Source: Bacilli bacterium
GTDB taxonomy: Bacteria > Bacillota_I > Bacilli_A > RF39 > UBA660
Length of the DNA stretch: 16,576 nt
Assembly: GCA_900757295.1 (NCBI GenBank)
Contig: CAAENH010000103.1
Coordinates: 1-16,576 of the forward strand
Direction of reading: 5' to 3'
Made by a program: the position numbers and the translations under genes. Positions within the stretch are counted from its first letter, which is position 1. Every line of letters starts with the position of its first letter. Below the pieces are notes generated by a model. It had not been told where the DNA came from. It searched no databases and saw nothing but the letters and a program-made list of their open reading frames with translations. This document shows, in pieces, positions 7,157 through 12,827 of this stretch.

Positions 7157-8383
7157 CTATTTAATTAATTGATTAACATTTATACTTCTTTCATGTTTAA
7201 TTTCTTTCCATTTTAAATCTTTATTAAATAGACAAGTTATATTTATTGGAATCCATGTTAACATGAATAAAGCGAATAATATTAAACCATCAAAATTTAG
7301 TTTTACACTTTTTTTATTATATTTAACAACAAAAATATCAATTAATAAGTTGACACAATATAGTACTACTGTCCCTACAATATTTAAAGATAAAAACATT
7401 ATTAAAGCTTTATTTGTATTTATTGCTATTAAATCATTTACTACTGCTAGTAATAAAAATAACATACCAAGTAGCTGAATAACTGGAGCTAAGAAATTTA
7501 AAAACATATCTAAACAAGCTATATTCTTATTTTTTATAAAACCACTTAGTAATTTTTTATGATATCTTTTTAAACATTGATATGTTCCTGCTGTCCAACG
7601 TTTTCTTTGATGCCAAGAAGCTTTCATTTTAACTGGTTGTTCATCATAAGTAATAGCGCTTTCAACATAAGCTATTTTTTCATTATTTATAGCACATAAA
7701 GCACTAAATTCAATATCTTCAGTAAGAGTATGAACATCAAAACCATTTTTAATGATTACGTCTTTTTTTACCATAAATCCAGTCCCATTTATTGATGCTG
7801 AACCATTTATTTGCATTCTTGCTTTGTTAAAGAAAAAGTTTTGAACCCAATAGAATATAGAGTAACTACCACTTATCCAATTATCATAAGGATTTTTAGA
7901 ATCTCTACATCCTTGAGCAACATTGTATCCTTCACAAAGAGCATTGTTCATATTTTTTAAAAAGTTAGGATGTACAACATTATCAGCATCAAATATTATA
8001 AAAGCATCAATATCATTTCTTTTAATTAATTTATTAAACGCTAATTTTAAGACATCACCTTTGCAGGTTACTTTTTTTCTAAATTTTAAAATATTAGCTT
8101 TTTTTGAAAGAGCTATTTCTTCGGTTTTATCATTGCAATTATTTGGTAAGACAATTATTTCATAAAGTTCTTTAGGATAATTTTGTTTATTTAAACTATC
8201 TATAAGATTACCTATGACATTCTCTTCATTTCTACATGGTATTAAAACACCAAATTTATATTTTGCATGATGATTTTTTATAAATTGTTTATTATAATTT
8301 TTAAATCCAAATATACCAGTAATAACATAATATATACTATATGTTAATGTTATAGCTAGTAAAATATATATAATTATTTGCAT
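7157..8383 (-). CDS. Processive family-2 glycosyltransferase, membrane-bound
   Basis: This has a GT2 fold of the kind that builds beta-linked surface polysaccharide (PgaC/IcaA, NodC and hyaluronan synthase class). An N-terminal membrane helix (about 2-24) precedes the cytoplasmic catalytic domain. Visible motifs are LIPCRNEE (47-54), the substrate/metal motif DAD (132-134), the base-containing TED (221-223) and QRKRW (259-263), the acceptor-side Q-x-x-R-W mark of processive enzymes. Two to four membrane helices follow at about 292-320, 325-350 and 365-390. The family usually has about 400-440 aa, so the protein is complete at 408. The ATG at 8383 has GGAG upstream. No partner synthesis or export genes are nearby, so the sugar product is unknown; a glycolipid-glucosyltransferase role is also possible. 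Confidence 0.85.
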   Translation of the reverse strand: MQIIIYILLAITLTYSIYYVITGIFGFKNYNKQFIKNHHAKYKFGVLIPCRNEENVIGNLIDSLNKQNYPKELYEIIVLPNNCNDKTEEIALSKKANILKFRKKVTCKGDVLKLAFNKLIKRNDIDAFIIFDADNVVHPNFLKNMNNALCEGYNVAQGCRDSKNPYDNWISGSYSIFYWVQNFFFNKARMQINGSASINGTGFMVKKDVIIKNGFDVHTLTEDIEFSALCAINNEKIAYVESAITYDEQPVKMKASWHQRKRWTAGTYQCLKRYHKKLLSGFIKNKNIACLDMFLNFLAPVIQLLGMLFLLLAVVNDLIAINTNKALIMFLSLNIVGTVVLYCVNLLIDIFVVKYNKKSVKLNFDGLILFALFMLTWIPINITCLFNKDLKWKEIKHERSINVNQLIK

Positions 8384-8410
8384 AATTCCAACTCCACTAA
8401 ATCTTTAATA

Positions 8411-8416
8411 ATTATA
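8411..8416 (-). promoter_or_regulatory. Putative -10 box of the glycosyltransferase gene
   Basis: A perfect TATAAT on the minus strand lies 27 bases before the ATG, between the cyclophilin terminator and the gene. No clear -35 is seen. Confidence 0.45.
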
Positions 8417-8432
8417 CACCAAATTTATTATA

Positions 8433-8464
8433 AAGAAAATGACTAATTTGTAATATATTAGTCA
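8433..8464 (-). terminator. Terminator of the cyclophilin gene
   Basis: An 8-bp stem, TGACTAAT/ATTAGTCA (8457-8464 and 8440-8447), overlaps the stop codon and is followed on the minus strand by TTTTCTT. Confidence 0.7.
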
Positions 8465-9051
8465 ATTACTTTTATATAATTAATTACTGGCTGTTCATTT
8501 TCAGGAATTGTTCCATTATCATCTGTAGGATTGGCATCCTTAGCTATTTTATCTACAACATCCATTCCAGAAGTAACATGACCAAATGCCGCATATTGTT
8601 TATCTAAAAAAGTACTATCTTGCTGAACGATAAAAAATTGAGAACTAGCACTATCATTATTCATAGAACGTGCCATTGATATAACTCCTCTTTTATGAGA
8701 AATATTATTTTTTACACCATTTGCTTCAAATTCACCTTTAATAGTCTCATCAGACCCTCCAGTTCCATCACCATTTGGATCTCCACCTTGAATCATAAAG
8801 CCATCCATTATTCTATGAAAAGTTAAACCATCATAAAATTTATTTTTTACAAGTTTAACAAAATTTGTTACAGTTATTGGAGCTGTATCTGCATCTAATT
8901 CAATTTTTACATCTCCATAATCTTTAACTTGCATTAATACATTAATTTTACCACTTAAGTATTTATTATCCATTTTATTCTCCTTTTTACTACAGCCAAC
9001 TGCTGCTATTAATATTAATGTTATTATTAATAATTTTTTAATTTTTTTCAT
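8458..9051 (-). CDS. Lipoprotein cyclophilin-type peptidyl-prolyl cis-trans isomerase
   Basis: This is predicted to catalyse prolyl isomerisation on the outer face of the membrane. Residues 1-19 form a lipoprotein signal peptide with lipobox AAVG-C20, then a short charged linker. The cyclophilin domain (about 36-197) shows FHRIMDGFMIQGGD (78-91; R80, F85, Q88), SMAR (125-128), SQFFIV (137-142) and FGHV (156-159), covering the usual active-site residues. The length of 197 aa matches a signal peptide plus one domain. AAAGGAT lies upstream of the ATG. The gene has its own promoter and terminator, so it is probably transcribed alone. Secreted-protein folding is the likely job; the substrate is unknown. 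Confidence 0.93.
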   Translation of the reverse strand: MKKIKKLLIITLILIAAVGCSKKENKMDNKYLSGKINVLMQVKDYGDVKIELDADTAPITVTNFVKLVKNKFYDGLTFHRIMDGFMIQGGDPNGDGTGGSDETIKGEFEANGVKNNISHKRGVISMARSMNNDSASSQFFIVQQDSTFLDKQYAAFGHVTSGMDVVDKIAKDANPTDDNGTIPENEQPVINYIKVID

Positions 9052-9076
9052 ATTTACTATCCTTTACAATCTCCAG

Positions 9077-9103
9077 TTTATAACAAATGAATATTTTTTG
9101 CAA
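9077..9103 (-). promoter_or_regulatory. Putative promoter of the cyclophilin gene
   Basis: The minus strand has TTGCAA (9098-9103) and TATAAA (9077-9082) with a TGT extension and a short 15-base spacer, 25 bases before the ATG. It is plausible but imperfect. Confidence 0.4.
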
Positions 9104-9108
9104 GTAAA

Positions 9109-9134
9109 AAAAAAATAGCTTAAACGCTATTTTT
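9109..9134 (-). terminator. Terminator of hsp20
   Basis: A 9-bp stem, AAAAATAGC/GCTATTTTT (9126-9134 and 9111-9119), is followed on the minus strand by further T. It overlaps the hsp20 stop codon. Confidence 0.82.
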
Positions 9135-9552
9135 AGTCTTCTATTTGAACGTATTGTTTTTCTGCTTCTTTTTCTTGTTCATCTTTTTTAGGAACTTCTA
9201 AACTTAAAGTACCATTTTTATAAGATGCTTTTATATCTTCAACAGTTAAATCATCACTAATATAGAAGCTTCTTGAACATTGTCCATAGTATCTTTCTTT
9301 TTTAATAACTTTACCTTTTTCTTCTTCATTTTTTTCTTCATTAGTGCTAGCATTTATTACTAAATAACCATTTTCAACACTAATTTTAATATCTTCTTTA
9401 TTATATCCAGGTAAGTCTACATCTATAACATATTTATCATCAAGTTCTTTAATATCTGTTTTCATTAGTTTTGATTCATTTTTATGAAAGAATGAATCAT
9501 CAAATAAATCCCCTATTAAATCAAAATCATTTCTTCTTGGTACCATCATCAT
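9133..9552 (-). CDS. hsp20: Small heat shock protein, Hsp20/alpha-crystallin family
   Basis: This ATP-independent holdase keeps unfolded cytoplasmic proteins soluble for DnaK/ClpB. A short N-terminal arm (MMMVPRRNDFDLIGDLFDDS) precedes the alpha-crystallin domain at about 30-122. Landmarks are DVDLPGYNKEDIKISVENGYL, ERYYGQCSRSFYIS and the conserved ASYKNGTLSLEVPKK (A-x-x-x-N-G-x-L). An acidic/Lys tail follows. The tail ends YVQIED and lacks a clear I-x-I motif. The start has AAAGGAAG 8 bases before the first of three ATGs. CIRCE overlaps its promoter, placing it in the HrcA regulon with clpB, and its leader of about 90 bases may also fold over the ribosome site. Confidence 0.95.
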   Translation of the reverse strand: MMMVPRRNDFDLIGDLFDDSFFHKNESKLMKTDIKELDDKYVIDVDLPGYNKEDIKISVENGYLVINASTNEEKNEEEKGKVIKKERYYGQCSRSFYISDDLTVEDIKASYKNGTLSLEVPKKDEQEKEAEKQYVQIED

Positions 9553-9557
9553 AAAAT

Positions 9558-9596
9558 CTACTTCCTTTCTTATTAAGTTGCCTTTTAAAAAGGTAG
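9558..9596 (-). promoter_or_regulatory. Possible FourU-like RNA thermometer in the hsp20 leader
   Basis: In the minus-strand leader, CUACCUUUUU (9587-9596) can pair with AAAGGAAGUAG (9558-9568), which contains the ribosome site. This gives four pairs, one C-A mismatch, then U-A, U-G, U-G, U-A, U-A. FourU thermometers in other bacteria pair four U with the Shine-Dalgarno in this way. A competing local hairpin CCTTTT/AAAAGG makes this uncertain. Confidence 0.3.
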
Positions 9597-9651
9597 CTTT
9601 TTCTTTTTATAATTTTTAATACCCATAGGATTACTTTTTTCCTACATTCTC

Positions 9652-9680
9652 ATTGTAGCACTTTTTATTAGCACTGTCAA
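9652..9680 (-). promoter_or_regulatory. hsp20: Sigma-A promoter of hsp20
   Basis: On the minus strand, TTGACA (9675-9680) and TACAAT (9652-9657) are separated by 17 bases. The -35 lies within the CIRCE element. The predicted start, near 9645, gives a leader of about 90 bases. Confidence 0.85.
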
Positions 9681-9695
9681 TACGCAAGTGCTAAT
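9667..9695 (-). promoter_or_regulatory. CIRCE operator of hsp20
   Basis: The inverted repeat ATTAGCACT (9667-9675) and AGTGCTAAT (9687-9695) has perfect 9-bp arms and an 11-base spacer. It matches the core of CIRCE except at the inner end of each arm. It overlaps the -35, so HrcA should repress it. Confidence 0.88.
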
Positions 9696-9760
9696 ATTTT
9701 AACAATTACTACTTTATTAGTATATCCATTTTGTTATAATTTACTCATATTATTTTATAT

Positions 9761-10453
9761 TCATCGTTTGACAGCTTTTTGATAGTAATTTTCTCTAACA
9801 TAAATTAAAAATTCATTTAAATCATCTAATTCATTTGTATCATATTTTGTACATACTTCTTCAATAATATCTATTGCATTATATGTTTCATCATTATGAA
9901 TTAAAGATATTTTTTGTGTGTCTATTCCTAGTCCACTATTTGTGTGCATGTTCCAATCTTCCATTGTTGGTGAATAAACATTTGAGTATTTACCATACAT
10001 TCTATTTATCGCAGGATTATAATTAGATTTTGCCTCATCAATATCTAATGAAGAATAATCAACGCCTTCAATTAAATCTAATTTCAAATACACTTGATCA
10101 TTCAAATATTTATATAAACTATCATAAATATCATTTAATATTTCATCTGTTAATAATAAAGTTTTGTCAGCGTATGATTTTCTATAGTCAGAAAAACTCA
10201 TTGTTCCGTCTGAATAATACTTTCTCCACGCTATAATATAAATATAATATCTAACCCAAACATCTATTGTTTTTAACATCGCATAACCACCTTTAGAAAA
10301 GAATACTTTAGGGGTAGCTTCAATATTATTAGAGTTTTCACCTATTCTAGGTAATAAGCCACTTATATTTATACTTTCTAAATTTTTTTTATTGGTAAAA
10401 TGAAAATAACATTCATCCAAATTATTTATTTCTTTTATATTTATCTTTTTCAT
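9761..10453 (-). CDS. Hypothetical protein, possible ADP-ribosyltransferase-like fold
   Basis: This 230-aa soluble protein has no signal peptide. Its N-terminus reads YFHFTNKKNLESINISGLLP (16-35), followed by a Pro-x-Val-Phe-Phe-Ser-Lys-Gly stretch at 48-55. The pattern H-x-T, NL-x-SI, GL followed by a beta strand with an F/LS motif is that of the NAD-binding start of DarT, Tpt1 and related ADP-ribosyltransferase-fold proteins. A WNMHTNSGLG segment (about 167-176) looks conserved but no catalytic Glu can be assigned. The ribosome site before the ATG is weak. It follows the pseudogene by 11 bases and lies downstream of the bile salt hydrolase on the same strand. No antitoxin (macrodomain) gene is adjacent. 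The ORF is very likely real; the fold is a motif-based guess. Confidence 0.62.
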   Translation of the reverse strand: MKKINIKEINNLDECYFHFTNKKNLESINISGLLPRIGENSNNIEATPKVFFSKGGYAMLKTIDVWVRYYIYIIAWRKYYSDGTMSFSDYRKSYADKTLLLTDEILNDIYDSLYKYLNDQVYLKLDLIEGVDYSSLDIDEAKSNYNPAINRMYGKYSNVYSPTMEDWNMHTNSGLGIDTQKISLIHNDETYNAIDIIEEVCTKYDTNELDDLNEFLIYVRENYYQKAVKR

Positions 10454-10464
10454 AATACATCAAT

Positions 10465-11013
10465 TTAATTATATAATACTTTTCTATATTGTAAAATATT
10501 TATTTTTTTAATATCAATATTATAATTTTCTTTTAAAGCTTTATTACTAGCATTTAATATAGGATTTATTATCTATAATTAGATTTACATTATTTTCTAT
10601 CATAAATTCAATTAATTTTCGCTGTAAATTTACATTTCTTCGAACATATCTATTTGTAATATATTTATCAATACTATATTCTTTAAATAAATCTATCATA
10701 TTATAAAGATTAGTTAAACTTACATTAAAAATACTAGGAGTAAGTAAGTGTTGATATTCTTTATTTTGTAATATTTCTGAAGTTAATATTTCTTTTATTT
10801 TTAGACTGGCATTTCCATAATGTAGATGTTAGTAAATGTTCAAATTGTTCTTCATGTAATAATGAAATTTTAAAAATAACATCAACTTCATCTTTAGTTA
10901 ATTTCCAGATATTTGAAGTTAATAACTTTTGAAATTTCTTTTCTTGCCAATATGGTAGCTCTAATATATTTTTTATCCTTAATTAATAAATCAATCTGTT
11001 CTTTTTTTGTCAC
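10465..11013 (-). pseudogene. Frameshifted remnant of an unrecognised helical protein
   Basis: This fills the roughly 570-base stretch without an intact gene. Reading the minus strand and changing frame three times yields one continuous protein-like sequence. It begins TKKEQIDLLIKDKK, continues in another frame with ILELPYWQEKKFQKLL and LLHEEQFEHLLTSTLW, then IKEILTSEILQNKEYQHLL and RNVNLQRKLIEFMIENN, and ends NPILNASNKALKENYNIDI before a TAA. The breaks lie in short A runs, near 10969-10974, 10798-10802 and 10565-10573 (T runs on the plus strand). Repeated 'LLTS' and 'LLTPS' segments suggest a helical-repeat protein. The first codon would be GTG at 11013 with no ribosome site, 7 bases after the bile salt hydrolase stop. 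Decay is likelier than sequencing error because all neighbours are intact. Confidence 0.65.
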
Positions 11014-11020
11014 GATCTAT

Positions 11021-11995
11021 TTAGTTTACGTAATTTATTACTTCATGATCATTTAAATTATAAGTAATAAGATTATTGGTATTTAAATCTTCTTTATGCA
11101 TGTCTATAGCATTTATTTGATGGTTATTATAGGTTGTATAATAATAAATTCCTTTGGTAGCATTACAACAAGAACTATAGATTGTTATTTCATATTTATT
11201 ATCATCTAATTTGCAACATCCTCTAACTTGTTCAACTGAATTTAATATATGAAAGAATTGATTTACACTTTCTTTTTCTCCTTTTAAAGATATAGAATTA
11301 TTTTTAATAAATGCGGCGCGGATAAATCTTGATTGAGATGATAAATCTCCAGGTAATCCAATAGCTCCCATTCCTCTACTATATGCCTTTAAATCTATAT
11401 TTTTACTAAAAGTATTCTCTTTATCTTCTACAGATAAGTTTCGATAATTATTTAAAGAAAATATTTGTTTATCAAATGAAGGATTATTGGTTAAAACTCC
11501 AACTGGATTGGCATATATATTTAATCCACTTTTTACAGATTCTACAACAATACATTCTTTATTATCAGATATAATCCAATGTAATTGAGCAATTGGATAA
11601 TCATTAGAAAAAGATTCATTAGTTATATTTATATTTTGAAGTAATGTTCTAGCTTCTTCTACATTTTTACATTGACATAATATCCAAGGTATAAATTCAA
11701 ATTGAGCTATATTATCTTTATTTTCTATTTTATCATTATAATAAGCGTTACCAACAAAATTTAAGCCAGCAATGCCAAGGCCTTGTTCATTCACTGCTTC
11801 ATAATATAATGGATAATCATTAGCAATATGAGCCATGCCTATAATTGCATAATGATTAGAAATGTTTTCTTTATTTTTGTATTTAAAATTATAATTTCTA
11901 GGCGTAATAGTTATTTTTTCTCCATAAGAAAATTCATAATCCAATGTACGTCCAAAATAAAAATCTTCATTGTTATAAGTTATTGCTGTACACAT
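11021..11995 (-). CDS. bsh: Choloylglycine hydrolase / bile salt hydrolase
   Basis: This N-terminal nucleophile amidase releases glycine or taurine from conjugated bile acids in the cytoplasm. Met1 is followed by the nucleophile Cys2 (MCTAITY), exposed when Met is removed. Arg16 and Asp19 lie in FGRTLD, Asn79 in AGLNF, Asn170 in VLTNNPSFD and Arg223 in SSQSRFIRAAF, matching the catalytic set of the Ntn family. The length of 324 aa is typical. The start is fixed by a perfect AGGAGG and the essential Cys2. A TATAAT lies 23 bases upstream. Penicillin V acylases share this fold and residues, so substrate preference is inferred, but a gut organism makes bile salts likely. It is first in a minus-strand run with the pseudogene and the ART-like gene. 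Confidence 0.92.
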   Translation of the reverse strand: MCTAITYNNEDFYFGRTLDYEFSYGEKITITPRNYNFKYKNKENISNHYAIIGMAHIANDYPLYYEAVNEQGLGIAGLNFVGNAYYNDKIENKDNIAQFEFIPWILCQCKNVEEARTLLQNINITNESFSNDYPIAQLHWIISDNKECIVVESVKSGLNIYANPVGVLTNNPSFDKQIFSLNNYRNLSVEDKENTFSKNIDLKAYSRGMGAIGLPGDLSSQSRFIRAAFIKNNSISLKGEKESVNQFFHILNSVEQVRGCCKLDDNKYEITIYSSCCNATKGIYYYTTYNNHQINAIDMHKEDLNTNNLITYNLNDHEVINYVN

Positions 11996-12017
11996 AAAAT
12001 TCCTCCTATTTACTATT

Positions 12018-12023
12018 ATTATA
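12018..12023 (-). promoter_or_regulatory. Putative -10 box of the bile salt hydrolase gene
   Basis: A perfect TATAAT on the minus strand lies 22 bases before the ATG. A weak -35 (TTTACT, 12040-12045) sits 16 bases upstream. Confidence 0.55.
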
Positions 12024-12064
12024 CAATATAGCTAAAAATAGTAAAATTATTAATTAATATCATT

Positions 12065-12099
12065 AAAAAAGTATGACAAATTTGAGTCTATCATACTTT
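12065..12099 (-). terminator. Terminator after the chimeric KilA-N/DUF362 remnant
   Basis: A 9-bp stem, AAAGTATGA/TCATACTTT (12091-12099 and 12068-12076) with a 14-base loop, is followed by six T on the minus strand. It probably belonged to the original DUF362 gene. Confidence 0.75.
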
Positions 12100-12108
12100 G
12101 ATAATTTA

Positions 12109-12546
12109 CTAGTTATCTATATCTATAAGTTCATATTCACGATTACCAATTCCAAGTTCATAGGCAGTTTCCACAGTATGAATAACATGCTTTTCTTTCG
12201 TTCTATTTATTAATGAATCTTTGCCTTGATCATTAGAATTAATAATTGTATCGTAACAACATTGATCAAGTGTGACTGGATCAATACTGGCAAATATTCC
12301 TATATCATTCATTTCTGGTTCAGCTGGATTAGAATCACAATCACAATCAATTGAAATTTTATTAAACATCCAATTTCTAATTACACCTGACGGATCTTCT
12401 GAATTTTGATATTTTGCTAAATCAGTAAGTGATATATAATCAACATCTCCAATTTTCATTATTCCTATTTTATTATCTATAACATTTATTTCAGTTTTTA
12501 CTAAGTCTTTTGCCATATTTTTGATTCTTTCTAAATAGTCAGACAA
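12109..12546 (-). pseudogene. Chimeric remnant: KilA-N fragment fused to the C-terminus of a DUF362 ferredoxin-type protein
   Basis: The open frame encodes 145 aa in two unrelated pieces. Residues about 25-60 (IGIMKIGDVDYISLTDLAKY, then DPSGVIRNWM) match the start of KilA-N DNA-binding domains found in phage and mobile-element proteins. From about residue 63 (ISIDCDCDSNPAEPEMNDIG, then FASIDPVTLDQ and ELGIGNREYELIDID) it is the tail of a DUF362 4Fe-4S-associated protein, including its Cys residues. The junction is at about 60-63, near 12358-12366. There is no normal start: the frame opens with TTG and no ribosome site. The same frame continues upstream to 12618 but is broken by TAG at 12553-12555 and 12595-12597. 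A KEKHVIHT where the family has G for V also hints at decay. Most likely a deletion scar; a translated small protein cannot be excluded. Confidence 0.72.
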
Positions 12547-12626
12547 GTTTGACTAATCGTTTTCTATATCAATTTTACCATCAGTTAATTTCCTCTATAA
12601 TTCAAAATCATCTTTATTTTAAGCAG

Positions 12627-12650
12627 AAAAAAACTAACATTTCTGTTAGT
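12627..12650 (-). terminator. Terminator of tRNA-Arg
   Basis: A 7-bp stem ACTAACA/TGTTAGT (12633-12639 and 12644-12650) with a 4-base loop is followed by seven T on the minus strand. It lies 45 bases after the tRNA 3' end. Confidence 0.8.
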
Positions 12651-12694
12651 AATCTATCATTTAAACTCATGATGTATCCGAGTATCAATCAATC

Positions 12695-12771
12695 TGGTGT
12701 CCCCGGGCAGAATCGAACTGCCGACCTATCGCTTAGGAGGCGATTGCTCTATCCTACTGAGCTACGAAGAC
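12695..12771 (-). tRNA. tRNA-Arg (anticodon CCU), CCA encoded
   Basis: A canonical cloverleaf on the minus strand. The acceptor is GTCTTCG/CGGGGAC with two G-U pairs, discriminator A and encoded CCA (12695-12697). The D arm is GCTC-AGTAGGATA-GAGC with the normal GG. The anticodon arm is ATCGC-CTCCTAA-GCGAT, giving anticodon CCU for AGG codons. The variable loop is AGGTC and the T arm is GGCAG-TTCGATT-CTGCC. It has its own promoter upstream and terminator downstream. It contrasts sharply with the tRNA-Thr in this window, which lacks the standard D- and T-loop bases. Confidence 0.97.
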
Positions 12772-12781
12772 ACATAAGATC

Positions 12782-12810
12782 ATTATAACACTAAAAAAAA
12801 GAATGTTCAA
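12782..12810 (-). promoter_or_regulatory. Promoter of tRNA-Arg, overlapping the pyk terminator
   Basis: On the minus strand, TTGAAC (12805-12810) and an extended TGT-TATAAT (12782-12787) are separated by 17 bases. The -35 lies inside the loop and arm of the pyruvate kinase terminator hairpin. Confidence 0.7.
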
Positions 12811-12821
12811 AAACATTCTTT
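12793..12821 (-). terminator. Terminator of pyk
   Basis: A 10-bp stem AAAGAATGTT/AACATTCTTT (12812-12821 and 12798-12807) with a 4-base loop is followed by a run of eight T on the minus strand, just after the pyk stop. Confidence 0.9.
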
Positions 12822-12827
12822 AAGAAA

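Noticed and set aside
7263..8165. Two plus-strand ORFs (71 and 80 aa) within the glycosyltransferase
   Set aside because: Antisense shadows of a well-supported gene, without ribosome sites.
9732..9740. Plus-strand extended -10 (TGTTATAAT)
   Set aside because: No plus-strand gene follows; the next gene on that side is on the minus strand, so it is probably chance in AT-rich DNA.
11828..12031. Plus-strand ORF of 67 aa over the bile salt hydrolase start
   Set aside because: Antisense shadow crossing the real promoter and ribosome site.
12549..12788. Plus-strand ORF of 79 aa containing GVPGQNRTADLSLRRR
   Set aside because: It is the antisense of tRNA-Arg, a well-known spurious translation; it has no ribosome site and spans a terminator and a promoter.
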